DNA from: Eupeodes corollae
Lineage: Eukaryota > Arthropoda > Insecta > Diptera > Syrphidae
Length of the DNA stretch: 64,000 nucleotides
Assembly: GCF_945859685.1 (NCBI RefSeq)
Contig: NC_079149.1
Coordinates: forward strand, 64,312,991 to 64,376,990
Direction: 5' to 3'
Of this stretch, positions 1-14,600 are shown piece after piece (positions within the stretch are counted from its first letter, which is position 1; each line of letters opens with the position of its first letter). The notes beneath the pieces are model-generated. The model made no database searches. It saw only the letters and a program-made list of their open reading frames with translations, and was not told where the DNA came from. A program made the position numbers and the translations under genes.

Positions 1-2524
1 GGTACCGTTCTAGAGCAATACAAACATATTTTTTATCAAAAGAAGCCAAATTAATAAAATATTTTAGAGAACATTTTATAAAAATCTATCGGTTCGTTTT
101 TGAGAAAATTCGAATTTTTGATTCTTAATCAAATTGTATGAACTAAGGTTATTTTTAGTCTTAAAAAAATTAAAAAACCACTAACGCGAATCCGTTTAAG
201 AACTTAATTCTCAAGCTTGGACTTGTTAGACCCAGTGGTTTGGGCTGCAATTGCGAGGACAGATAGACAGACGGACGGAATCGGTTGACCCACTTTTTTT
301 TAATGTCATGTTTGATTAAAACCTCAAGTTCGAAATTTTGTACAAATAATAAAGGAATGATTAGTATAAATATCTTATGTGACCTAAACATTCATGGTTA
401 AACGTCACGTCAATGGGTGTCCAGCGAAATAATGGCTTTGGCTTATTTAGAAGAATTAAATTAAAACAATACATAATTAAATTATGATTTTTTCGTCTGC
501 TTTAAAATGTTGTTTATTAAACTTGGATCTGTTAAATTTTATTTTTCCATTTCTGTTAATAATTTATATTTTGAAATGAAGGCCCATCATACTCAATTAT
601 GGTATACTTTCCTTTTAAAATAGTGCTAACTGCAGCGTGCTCTCTGGCGTATACACACTTTTTTTTATTTTATCCACGTTTCTTTTCGATTGGATATAAA
701 AGTACTATTTATTTGTGTTCATTCAATTTTCACATACATTTCCTCCATTATGATTACTATAACCTTTTATTGTGTTACTGTTAATTTTGACGTCTGCGCA
801 CTATATTAGGTGATTTCATACAAAATTAGATCTCAGGGATTTGAATTCAAAATAAGGCAGCGAATTCAATTTATTTCAGTATTTGAAAAAAATTAAAAGT
901 TTTGGTAAAAAATCCTGTTTATGAAATAGATTGTTGGCATGATTTCTGAAGATTGGAAACTTATTGATTAAGTTTGTCAATTTCTTTTTCCTTATAGAGT
1001 TATTCTTGTAACCAATGTTTTGAATTAAGCCGTTTTTTTTTAAATTGCCTTCGAGTAACAAGTTTGCCGCTGTATTAAGAGTTTTAATTTTTTTAATTTT
1101 ATAAAACAGAAGTTTTTTTTTTAATTTATTTTTCGCCAGCAGAAATATGACCTTTAACCTCTAAAATATCTAAATTTTAAGGCTGTCATGTATTTTCCAG
1201 TGAAAAATTAGAATATTTTTGTTCAAAAAACACTTTCAAACACAAAAATAAATTATCAAATGAATTTACATTTTTTCTATTAAATCATTTGATCTAAAAA
1301 GATATCTCTTAAGATTTACAATTGTTTTTCGTACAAAACTCAAATATACATATATACATACTTCCATAAATATATTGTGACATTAGAATTCATTTTTCCT
1401 GGTATATTATGAAAGGTATATCGAAAACCGAACACAAAATATGCATTTCTAAATTGAAAAAATGTCAACATCCTACTTTAATGTCCCAAGAGATCGATAT
1501 TGACTTAAGTCGGATGTAGTCGACCAAATGTGACCGCATTAAATTAAGTAAATCACATCCCTATTGAGTGTGTGTGGCAAAAAGGAGGAAAAGAAAACAA
1601 GTGCTTGCCATGCGAATATACTTTGAACGTCAACTTTTCCCTAAAATATACAGATACATGATACACCTCGTGCTCGTCTCTACTTTTCCAACCCCATACT
1701 GCATTCAATCATTTTATTCATTCACACTTTTGTTATCTTTTTCCTCTGCCTAAACGACTAACTCGCCCGACCACCGACCACGACGACGACTAAATGTATA
1801 GCTTCCTTAAATGGGGTGGATTTTTGTATCAACCTCATCTAGCAGACAAAAAGAGAAGCATACAAATTATTATAGGGCGCTCCAGCTCCATACCATATCC
1901 TTGCTTTTCCTTGCCGTTGTCGCCGTCTCTGCGCCGCGCAACCCCATATAGTCGTCGCCACCAAATATCCTTGCTATTGCCATTGCTAGTCTGGTAGATT
2001 AAATAAGATTTGTGCTTCTGAAATGCCCATAGTTAAGCTGGTGGCTGAGGCAGATGGGTATAAAAGTAAAACACCAGCACATGGATTTGAGTGCATTGCT
2101 TCTATTCTAAGATCTGATGGTGTACTTTGCTCCGGATGATTTTGAGTGGAATTAATTTCGCACGACAAAACTTCAATCGTTATTCGATTAAATATCAAGC
2201 ACAACAATAAGCGACCTAAAATAGAACTTCAATTGCTGACCCGAGAGAGTGCCTCTTTGAATATGGAATTATCTCATAAAACCAAAATAAAGGCTGAGCT
2301 GATGTACGAGCTACAATGAACAATGGTGGCTGTGGCAGCTACGGCATATATACAATAAACGCGATTACAACTGTTACTATTTGCTTGCCATAATTTAATA
2401 AAATTGATTTAACTAGGTACTTCGAATAAATTTGCCTTTTTTGCTTTCATGTACACATTTTTATCCACATTCAAATATAGGAATAAAGCTCTATTAAGTC
2501 TCTTTTTTTTAATTGAAATTACAG
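1..2524 (+). other. Hr51 upstream intron, no gene seen
   Basis: No second DBD exon, RNA gene or clear transposon was found. The sequence is AT-rich. A GC-richer, CGAC/CGCC-containing stretch at about 1750-2000 and a short gacagacggacgga motif at about 260-280 stand out, but I cannot assign them. Confidence 0.5.
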
Positions 2525-2628
2525 ATGTCAAGCAGGAACAGGACGATGTGTTGTAGACAAAGCTCACAGGAACCAATGTCAGGCTTGTCGGTTAAGAAAG
2601 TGCCTTCAAATGGGAATGAACAAAGATG
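2525..2628 (+). CDS. Hr51: Hr51 exon: second zinc finger of the DNA-binding domain
   Basis: The acceptor is ttacag and the donor is g|gtaaga. The reading frame gives 34 full codons beginning CQAGTGRCVVDK and ending MGMNKD, plus a split codon at each end. The four finger cysteines are spaced C-x6-C-x9-C-x2-C, the PNR-type expanded D-box. The split GAT G|CC codon continues correctly into the exon at 18023. Confidence 0.93.
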
Positions 2629-5600
2629 GTAAGACATACAATCTAAATGTAATTATGAATGTAAATATATGAGGATTTGCATTAAAAATGAGTATCTGTT
2701 ATTGTACCCGTGGCGTGATGGTTAGTGCGTCGGACTGTCATTCTAGAGGTCTTGTGTTTAATCAATGCCTGTGCCACTTTAAGCTTTTTCACGGGTACTG
2801 CCTCTTGAAAAACATTGACAAATATTCCAACAGTAAAAATTCTTGTCATAAAAAAAATTCAGCATAAAAACTGTAGGACCCCCTTCCATCCCTGAATCTC
2901 ACACAGGAATGTTTGAGGGTTGTAAGTCAGTACAGAACCTGTACATACAGTTTCTCTAAATCATTTATTAACTTCCATAGAAACTGAAAATTTTGACATT
3001 TCTCGACATTTCAAGGTTCCTAGAGTCGAATTAAAAGATTTTTAGAGAGATGTATGTGCGTGCGTGTGTACGTTCGTTCGTACGTCCGTACGTTAGCGAC
3101 GTTTTTTCCATATTCCATAACTCAAGAACCAGAAGAGATATCGACTTCAAATAAAAGTTGGTACACAGATAATAATGCAAAAATATGCAGGTGGTTTTTT
3201 TTCATAGCAGTTTAAAAAAAGGTAAACCTAGATATCTCACGAATCAATGACGCTAGAGACTTATATTAAATTTTATATAATACCTTCATTGTAACGTGCA
3301 AATCTCAATTCGGAAATTTTACTAATAAAAATGATTTTATCTCCAAAACAATTTTGTGCAACCAAAAATAACGTTTTCAACATCTGGTACAATTTTAAGA
3401 GAAATCGAATTGACAGATTTTTTATAAAAAATAAAAACCTACAAAATAAAATTAGTAAAATTTGGTAAAAATTGATTTTCGACTTAAATAACTTTTCAAA
3501 ACTTTGAAATATAGGCTTCAAATTAGTTTATTTTAATTTTTTTTTAAATATGATATTAAACATACGATACAATTTTGAGAAAAATCGAATTGACAGTTTT
3601 TTTTTACAAAAAATAAAAACCTAAAAAAATCAAATATATTTTCAAAAATTTGAATTCAATTGGCTTTTTTTCATAAAAAATATTGTTTTTAACCTTCGGT
3701 AAAATATCTTTTCAAAAATTTGAATTCAATTGGCTTTTATTTCATAAAAAGTTATCAGTATGGGTCGCATCCCAGCCTCTTTTTTGATATTTAATGTGTT
3801 ATTTAGTGCCATTATAAAATTGTAATTTCAAGAATTCGCTGCTAATAGTTATTAATTTTTAGAAACTGTTTTTGTTAATCTGGAACAATTTGTCATTGAT
3901 ATAATTGATAAATACATATTACTCGTAAAACCCCTTTAAATTTAAATATTTGAAAGTGGGTTTCGTAGAAGTTGTAAGGCAAAATCCTTATAGGCATCGT
4001 GAGGGTAAATATGACTACTATTCCCGCCAACGATTGATCTTGCAACACAAAAACAAATAAAACATTTCTCATTTCCGTTTGATTGCTCGTCTCAGCAACA
4101 AGGACATTGCATTCGCCAGGATTGAGGGCGATCACTTAGTTTGCGTTGCCTACTCCCATGAGTTGCTCGTCGTATCCATAACAAATTGGTCTTGGAATAG
4201 CTGTATGGTGATTGGACTGAGTTCACCGGTGACGTGTACAACGTTGAGCCCGTGAACAATAGTCCCGGAGCTTTGCATTGTTATAGTTGGATGTGCTTTA
4301 GCCGTACTACCATAATGTTGCCCCGTGTGTTCCTAGTCTGACTAAGAGCTTCAACGCTGACATCGATACCTTGAAATAGGAGGACAAAGGGGTATTCAAA
4401 TGCCAATTCATCCGATTACATCGTGTCCGTGCTGATGATATTAAAGAATCTACAAAAAGCCTCCTCTGCTATTTGCGCTGATCTTACCCACAAAAAACAC
4501 ACACTAGAACACTTGATTCATCAAGAAATTCACAACCGGCAAACTAAGATCAAGATTACTGTGCACATATTTTCCTATGTTGCAAAGCTCAAGTCAAAAG
4601 TTACGATTAAAGTGCGTGCGGTACTACTTTGATTGGAAGCTCTTTAGGCAACTTCAAACAATTTTCAGGAATTTGTGACGTTTATGTTATTTGCCTGTTT
4701 AAGATCACAAACTTACTGGTTGCATGAAATATACTTATGAGAAAAATTTAACATACATAATCCAAGTTTCGTTAACTTAAAATTGTTCTAAAGGGTTTTT
4801 CCATAATTTTAATTCGCTGTGTCTATATTTGAAAAAAAAAGCTTTTCTTGAAATTATTCCATTTCAATGTTGATAATATTTTAAGTAAAATTAAAAATTA
4901 CACTGGAATAATGGGCAACATTTCTATATTTACATCTTTGTTTTAAAGCATATTTCGTTTATGATGTAAGTGTATTGAGAAGACCGCTGGTCTTCTTTAA
5001 TTTCCTCAGAAAATTCAATTTACGACATGTACATAATGTACATTATATTCATTTTTAACATTTGCCTATTTTTTTGTGAAAACATTGATCTTTTTGCCTT
5101 TAAGTTACATATTTATTTAAATTTATTTATTAAGAAATGTTTTTTTTTACTCAGTAGATGTTTTATGTGGCTTCTAGATTTATTTGCATAATGTGATACA
5201 CATAAATAAAGACCTAATGTAAAGGTAATAGATTCATTTTATACGCGTGGTATCCAGCAGAGTTACAAAACAATAAAGTTTTTATACTGTAAAGTTGGTA
5301 ATTGGCCCTTCTTTGCTATATCTACAATTTCCTATATTTCCAAAATAAGAATAAAAAGAAAAAGCAACTAAACAAAAAGTATTCGCTCAAGTTTTTTTTT
5401 TCTTAAGGGTTACATTTACTGTGTGTCATCACTAGACGTAAACTTAGATGAGTTCTTACTCTTCGCTTAAAAATGTTCTTTAATGTTTTGTAAAGGAGGC
5501 TAACAAAATTTTAATAACATAATGTTTACGAGTATATTAACCTAACCTTTACACATTTTAATTGCTAAAATGATAACTTTAGTAATCAAATTATTTTAGA

Positions 5601-8600
5601 ACACTTATATTCAGCAAAGTATGGTCTAACTATTTAATGTGTATGACTCCCTACATATGTATGCATTCCCAGAATGTAAAAGTTTTCAAAATATGCCATA
5701 TTTAAGAGCTAAAACACAATAGTTTATGTTTTTTTGCTGCATTTCACGCAGAAATTTAGGAAATTATTTTGATACGTAGCTTTTTTTCAAAAAATAAAAT
5801 AAACGTGGGTTGTATCCATTTCTATTTATGCTAAGAAAGCTAAAAAATTCAAAAATCCATAAAGTGAGAGAGGATCTGAAGAAGTTTTTCGAACTCTATT
5901 TTCGGGAGTCTATTATTACTATCGCAATCAGTCTGCTTACTCGTATTTTGATATTAAAGGAGTCAACAAAACTTAAACATTTTAGAGAGAAAAATGTTTG
6001 TTTCTTGAAATTTAAATTTATGTGCTTTTGAGTACCTACATAATTTCTCAAAAAAAATGAAATTAAAACAAATTAAGGTAAACAAATAAGTTGGGAAGAA
6101 ACGTTTGTGTGGCACTCACAAATTACACGACTCAGAATCTCTTTTCACTTCAAATCTCAAGAGTTCAAAGCTTGTATACCAATAGATATGACCCGCGTTT
6201 ATTATGTTTTTTCAATTAGCCATTAGTTTAACAAAAGTGTCACTTTTGCTGTTTTTGGGACATTTATATTATTGAAATTCGTGTTTAAATATAAGTTCTA
6301 GAGCATCCAAAGCAAATTCACTTCAAAAGTAGATTTATTTAATTTTTTAAAATCTTTTAAGATCTTTTGTATTCAACAGAAAACCAATTTTGAAATAAAT
6401 AAAATGCACGACTGGGTCTCTAGAACTTGTTAATTTCTTCCAAAAAGTCTGTTTAAAAATATTTTCTATAGGTATTTTAAGATTTAAAAATGTACCGGCA
6501 AAATAAGTTTTTCTCAAAAATTTAAATGCCATTTTATTTTTCAAAAAATTTAGATTAACTAATTTTTTTTCGAAAATCAATATTGATGTTTGCCACTGAA
6601 ACGGTAAATTTCGATGCTATTATTCATATGTAAATACCGTTTCGAGAATTGTTAACACCGATTGATATTTCCTTTGCATTTTTTCAAGTGCAGAAAGTAA
6701 GGTTTTCGATCGATCGGTGTGATTAACATCTATGTATGTATGTATTTCTTCTAGGTCTTTAAAATGCATATAGGCATTTCCACAGAATCTTTCATTTTCA
6801 ACAATTGAAATTTTTTTTTTATTTTAAGGCACATCTATAAACAAACTTTTTCTTGGTTGTTTATCATCTAAATAACAAGAAATTACTTGCGTGATTCATT
6901 TTGAAACATCGTTAAAAAATATCTTCAGTTCTGTGCAGTGCAGTGGAGATGTGTGCATTCAATGAAAAACCCTCATTTCATACAAAAATTTGATTTTGTA
7001 CTGTCGTAAAAACTTTGAAACTTAAAAATTTCGATCAACGGCTTTTTTTTACTATTGATTATTCGTAAAATTATCATTCACAATCATTTATTTTTCTGTA
7101 AGATCTTATCGATAGGTGTGCCGCTAAAAAAATCACATATTCTATACCAATCACGTTTTCAATTTTAAACTTTAAAATGACATTATTTATTTTTAAATAG
7201 AGGCACATGATCCAGTTAAATTATAATTGGTTTATTGATTGATAGAGAATAATTTAAGTCTATAAAATACTATCAGAATCGATCGTTGAGAAAGTTATAT
7301 AGAGAAAAAGATCAGATTTTAATATTTGTAAAAACGGAGGTACTCTAATTTAATTGCTTTGTACTATTTTTTAAATGGTAGCACACCTTTCTTTCGAGGT
7401 TTTTCTATCAGTGTATATTATAAATAATTATAAATTAATGATGTTAAGTTGGGTCAAAGGTCGTTGAAATGTTTTTTGTTTATAAAACTTAATAAATTTG
7501 CATCTGGTACGCTTGAAATTTGCAATATTTAAGCCTATTTTTTATTAATTTTAATTAAAAATTTTAATCCAATCAAGTCAAAAGTAGGTTATATAATTGA
7601 AATAAGTCATGATACGAAAATCTATCCACTTAGAAAGTGCCAATTTCATTTCTAAGGCTTAATATACTGTGGTAACATGAAAGTTAAAAATACTGTGGAA
7701 ATGCCCATATATCATCACTGGAAAAGAAAAGTATAACTGAGAATTTAAGTGTTATTTTAAAATCGTTTTTGTTTTTTTTTAAATTGAAACGAAGACATGT
7801 CGTGTAGTATTTACTTCTGAATTCGTCAAAAAATAAGGCAAAGTAATTGGTAAATAATGTAAAGTAAATTGATGAGATTTCCTAAAAATTCGGTTAAGGT
7901 TGAATTTTTATAAGAAAAAATATGCAACTGGCTATTTCACTACAGCATTGCTTATTAAAATAGCTATACAATAATCATAGTGTTAAAACCTTGTGTAAAA
8001 ATGATTCAGTTAAGACAACAGTAGACTATTAATTTTAGATACAATTATCTGTTTTTTGTTTAATTTTTAATAAGCACAAGGGAATAAACATTTTTTTCAC
8101 AACGAACAAAAAAAAATAGCGACTCTAAATAAATCTAAAATTTCGACAGCTATAGTATTTGACTAAGCTCTTGTCAAAAAAATAACTGCCTATAAAATCG
8201 AAAATGCTTTGAAGTTTGTAGGTTTTCGTGTTGGGTTAAAAAAGTTGCCAATTAAATTTTTCTTAAAAAATTTAAAATTATACCAACATATGAAAAACAT
8301 ATACAAAAATATTTTAGTTTGAAAATGTAGTTTGTTATATAGATTTTTAGTCGAAAACAATTTTTTTACCAATTTCGGTAGCATTTCTTAACTTATTTTA
8401 TTTCTTATATAAACACATACAAATCGGATAAAATAAATTAATTTGAGAGCTTTTGAGATAGATTTCTTATGAGTGAAAATTAGTTAGAGCCATCATCTCA
8501 AATTTTGTAAAAGATATTTGCGTCAAAAATCAATTTTTACCAACTTTTGTTAAATTTTCTTTTCTTTTAAGTTTTATTTTTTGTAAAAAACTGTTAGTTC

Positions 8601-11600
8601 GATTTTTTTTCAAAACTTAACCGAATGTTGAAAACAATATTTCTTATAAGATAAAATAAGTTTGAAGCTATGATATCAAGTTTTTGAAAACTTAACTTTA
8701 AGTAGTGGTTTTTTTGGGTTTTTATTTTTTATGAAAAAAAACTGTCAGTTTGATTTTTCTCAAAATTTTACTAGATGTTAAAAACATTATTCTTCGTTGC
8801 ACAAAATTGTTTTGGAGATAAAATCCTTTTTTATTCAAAAATTTTTATAAAAAAAACCGTTAGTTGGATTTTTTTCCAAAAATATACTAATTTGGTACGT
8901 TACAATATATAATATAAAATTTAATTCAAATTAAATTAATAACTAAAATTTAATTTTTGTAGAGTAGGTACAAACAAACAGAATGATGTTTGAAAGAAGC
9001 CGACTTAAGATTAAAGTGCCATTTAAACAAAAATAATAACGAAAACAAATTTCTCAGTCTTTTCAATAATTTTTCATGTTAACTTTGATTAAAATGGCAT
9101 CATTTTATCAATTGATTAAAAGATTTTCATCTTTTTAATACAAATACATTTTTTTTTGAAACAGGAAACAGTTCATGTTTCCGACGGCAGTGGAATTTAA
9201 TTTATAATTATCGTTCGGGAAAATTTGTTTTTACAGAGCAAGTTTAAGAAATCTTGTTTAGTAGTTTACCAAACTACACACTATCCATAATACCTTACCT
9301 AAAATTGTTCCATTAAAAATAATTTAGTAGTTGGCTCACCTTCATAAAAACAACGGTTCACATTCATATTTCTAGCCCATGGGGTGGTATCATATTAAAA
9401 TCAGCATTGTTGTACGTTTTAGCCTAAAAAGTCTCATATTTTTGTCGCTTATTTATAACCCTCAATGAATTATCTGCAATTTTATGTTAAACTCGTTTAT
9501 AAATCACTTAAAATTTTCGCCGACGACAAAAGAATAACAATTAGCTCAGAAATATACGAAACAGAAAAAGTGGTAGAATGTGTAAAGTACCCTGTCTTTG
9601 ATTTTCCCTGAAATTGAAATAAGTGACGTCAAATATAAAATCTTTTCGTTTAATAAGTTTTATTATTTTACTTGGAGTTCTTACAACTTTAAAAGTATTA
9701 TTATATGTGGATGAAATGAGAACCAATTTGTGTCATATACAAAAAACAGGGTTTTGGGTACTGATTTCGATTTATAATTTAAGTATTTGAACTTTGTGGG
9801 TACTTAAGCCTTCTATAGTTTTACCAGCTTGGGTTATAGAATTATTAGATGCAATACAATTTAAATAAGGTATTCATTCCTTGCCAACATTCTCGCTTTT
9901 ACTTTCGTCAGACTTTTTTACTTTTTACTTTACTTCATCAGACATGTTTTTGTTATAATTTACAGACACTCAAGGGGATATTAGTACCCTTTATATATGT
10001 TTATATTTAAACACAGTGTGAGCGTTAGGAAAATAGGGAAGGACTAAAGAGGAGATAGCGGTGGACATTGATCTTAAAGTTTTGAACATCAAAATTTAAG
10101 CGAAAAACAGAGTTGACCAAAGCATTCCACATTCTCGATGTGCGATTTAAGGTAGAATCTCTTGATAGTACGCCTGAAATTGAGCTCAAGGGTAAACTGA
10201 TGAGCATTCCTGGAAGTGCGAAAATTACGGCTGAATCGTTTAAGGGGTGGAATGCAACAACGAAAGGCATAAGACATTGCGACGGTCGCGGTGTTTTAGC
10301 TATGTAAATGTTTCGATTATAGTTCTATCGCCTATCATTTTTAAAGCCCTTTTTTGAATTCTATCCAAGAGATTTAAACTTGTTTTAGGGGCACCTGCCC
10401 AGATATGCGAATTATATTCAAGCTTTGGACGGATGAAGGCTTTGTAAATTACAGCCAGATCAGAAGGGATGAAAAATTTCTTGCAACGTTGAAAAAATCC
10501 TAAGCACCTGGAAGCATTTTTGGCTATGCCAAATATATGATCATTCTTTAAAAGGTCATCTGTGATACACGTACCGAGTAATGACAGTTGATTAGTTTCC
10601 TGGATGCAATTGCCACTCATAGATAGCGACATCGGGGGTGTGTTACGCTTTAACGACATTAGGCAGTATTGAGTTTTCGAAGCATTAAATTCTACACGGT
10701 TTTTGATTCCCCATTTAACAATGCTGTCAAGATCAGAATTTAATGAGCATCATACGTTGCCGTTGAAGTTCCACATCCGAAGGACAAGGATGTGAATCTA
10801 GAAAAGAATATGAAAAGCTGAGAGTATTGTCTCGTCAGCGAAACAGTTCAATGGATTAGAAGTGACAGATAAATGATCCTTTATGAAAATAAGGAAGGGC
10901 GTCGAGAAAAAAACGGAGCCCATGGGGCACGCCAGCTTTTATTTATATATTACTTGAATTGAACGGTCCGAAAGGTAATTTCTAACCTAACAAGGAAGAA
11001 ATTCATCAATACCAAAAGCACGCATTTTCGATAAGAGAGCTTGATGCCAAACTCTATCAAATGCTTTTTATAAAAATCATAAGTGCAATAATCTTACTTT
11101 CTCCAAAACGATGTAAAGATTTGTTCCACTGTTCGGTGAGATAAACCACCAGATCACCAGGGCCATACTGTCGTTTGGTCATGTTTCCATGACCATGGAA
11201 AGAACGGACGTAAGTGCAATTAGACGATAGTTTGAGGGGGGAGGAGGATTCGGCTTTTTTAGGGACAGGTTGGACAAATGCTATATTCCGCATCTGTTCG
11301 GAAAGACAACTGTAGAGTAAGAAAGATGGAAAAGTTTACGCACCGGTTTTTCCAGCATTGAAGAACACCTCTTTAGAAAACTTGGGGAGATACTATCCGG
11401 ACAGCGGATTTGTGAATGTAAAAGGTCTTTCTGCACGAGTGCGAAAGAAGATTCGTCCCATAGAATCGTTAACGCTCTTAAGAACAGGAGGACTCATTAC
11501 ACTTTCCGGGAGCGTCGTATTAACAGCAAACTGTGCTGCAAGCAAATTGGCTTTATCAATCGAGCTTACAAAAGGAGTGTCATAGAAAAAAGTGTAGGAA

Positions 11601-14600
11601 CTGACGATTACGGATTATTGCGCACATTTTTTACAAATGACCAGACATTTTGACTGCCTTTGGGACATTGTAGTATTTTTTGCCCTAATTTCTGATCATA
11701 CAAAAATTTGGTATGTCGAATATGACCACTACAGGTCTTTCTAGCTTGTTTAAACTTATTCTGGTTTTCATCAGTCGGGTTGGCATTATAACAACGGAAA
11801 CTTACATCTTCGATCCTAACAACTTCTTTACAGCTTGAATCAAACCATGAGTTCTCTTTGGGTTTGATAGATTTTACCCTATTCGGGATACAATTTCTCA
11901 TTCCACAAAGAATTAAGTTTGTAATCATATCTGAACTGGAATCAACGTCACTATCGAGGAAGCATAGTGAAAAGTTAAAGTTCTTGAAAAATTCATTGAG
12001 ACCGTCCCAGTTTTCATTCTCATATTGCTAAACGGTTCTCATAGGAGTTTTTTCTTTAACTGAGTTTTTTTAGACATGAGAATTTTGCAGATACGATATA
12101 ATGATCTGATATGCCTAGAGGCGGTAATACACTGATTGTGTATTTATTAGGTTCAGAGGTAAGAAACAAGTGCAGGGTGTTGACGGATTAACCTGCAACG
12201 TCAGGGATTCGAGTTGGCTCACCGACAAGCTGAGTTGATTGATTTAGATTAGCAAACACCTCAAGATCTCAACATGCTTTCCTTCGGGTGTTGACTGGCC
12301 AGAATAGCAAAGCCAAGAAGAGTTGTGTAAATTGAAATCGACCGCAATGAAGATTTCAATGTGAGGATAATGGGGAACAATTCTTTGAATGCAGTCAGCC
12401 AGAGCATCAAATTCGTTAAAAGTTGAGTTTTTGTCCAGATTGGGACTACAAAAAACATGCGTGGATGATGTGCTTATTTACCGTGAATTTTAACCACATG
12501 AAGTCAAAGTTTGTGTTAGAGCACAAACTATATTGGGGCTGAAGTTGACGTTGCTTATCATTTCTTATGTACACGGCTAATCCATGGTGAAAAAAGAATA
12601 ATGGCACCAAGCTATATCCATTTGGATTGAATTCCGAATGATCGGAATCTTCACCTATTTGAGTTTCGCTATGCCACATATATCTACACTGGCCTGTTTG
12701 ATACAGTGTAGATATATGTGGCATAGCGCAGTTTCCGCTTAAGAAAGAAACAAAATTAGTGTCAGAACTCATGGCATGTATTTATGAACAAGTTTCATCA
12801 ACAAACTTTATAAAATGAACGAAGTGTTCTTTTTGAAAGCTAGAAAGAAAACGTTTTAGACGTATCTATTTCATATGAAAACATCTGAATTATTCTTCTT
12901 ATTTATTAAAATTTTTAATCAAAATAGTTATTAGCTATTTATTGTATTCCATATACAAAAAAAAACTTTTCGAACACCTTATTTGCTATTTTTGTCATTA
13001 ATTTAAAAATTGCAATGTATTGAAATTCATAACACTGCTCCAGTTTTAAAAAAAAAAAAAACAAAAATTAAAAGTTTCAATTGCCACCCCTTATACCACA
13101 TTTTTTCGGAGGATAAAAAGTGTTTTAAAGTAATAGGCATACAACAAACCTTCAAAAAGTATTTAAGCTGATCTTAATAAACATTGGTCAAAATCAACTC
13201 AAGCTAAAACACGCAAATCTATCATTTCACAAGGGAAAATTGTTCTTACAAAAAATAATTCTTTTGTTCTTTAATAAATATCTATCAACTGAATGAGCAA
13301 TACTTTTACATACAAATAAAATAAACCCCACAATAAAATAACGTCATTCATTTTTGTGTTTGACATTCGAAAGGATGCAAACTCAAAAAGGTAAAGTAGA
13401 AGAAACAACTTGTCAATAACATCAAAACAAATATTCAAATGTTAAGGGGTGCAATTTTTCATGGCATTACTTATCTTTCAATTCAATTCAGGTGTAAGAG
13501 AAAAAACAAACAGATTCACCTATTTGTTCATGTGAAAACAGAGTATTTAACAATTTAAACAAAAGGACACGCGCCTACATTATTCTCATTCTGCACGAGT
13601 AATTTGAGCACAATAAAAAAAACTTTGAAATCATAATTTTATAAAGGTATGGATTTCTTTTAAATCAGAAATGAGAAGGATTTAAAATATGAATAAGAAA
13701 ATAAGTACTGATATTATGACAACTTGTTGATTTAAGAATAAGAAGTTATGTGCATGTTTTTGAATTTTGATATTAATTCTTTAAGTTAACAACATTTTAA
13801 AAAATGTATTATTGGAAGCACTTTCATAGTCACGGTTTTTCACTGCCGCATGCTCAAACCTTCACGACCTCTGTTTTGGACGTATTTTATCTGATATTAT
13901 CTTATAGCCTAGGAAATGATTGGTATTGATGAGATCGAAACTTATTGTATCTATAATAGCGTGTTTTATTTCATTTGTACTAAGTATGGGGCTCGTAAAT
14001 AAATACAGTTCAGACTTCAATGCAAGATATTACATTTTCTGGGAAACAAACACAACAATACCCGTGTTGTGTTGGAAAATCTATCAGCAGTATACTAGGA
14101 TTTAACACAAATACCAAAAACAATATCCGTAGTATGAATACTACCGATAAAAGTTAAAGTATAATCTTACCACGGATGGGTTTTTGACATTTACACGAGT
14201 CTCGAATGGATCTTATGTTGTACGATTGGTTTTTTATGTCAATGGCTGTGTTCGTTGAGTAATTGTGCATTTGGAATCATGTGTTTTTCATTGGAGAAAA
14301 AAATCAATCTGTTACTGTTGATATCATTTAGTTCAGTTAATGTTGAAAGCACTTTCTAGGTATTTTGATGTTTCTTATGAAATGCAAGAGAGTTAATTTG
14401 ATTCGTGATAAACAATGAAAAACTGAACAGTTCAGCACCATATAATAATATGCTAACATGTGCATTTTTTTTTAATTTGATTAAAACAAAACTATATTTT
14501 TTGTACACAAACATGCAAATAAACAGACCATAATGCATTATCTGTAAAACCAAGTCCTCCACACAGGTTTTTCTTCACAAATTTTGACTCGATTTTGATC

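Noticed and set aside
1568..2207. Several 60-73 codon ORFs in the GC-richer part of the first intron
   Set aside because: No family motif, no splice sites in phase with Hr51, and overlapping frames on both strands.
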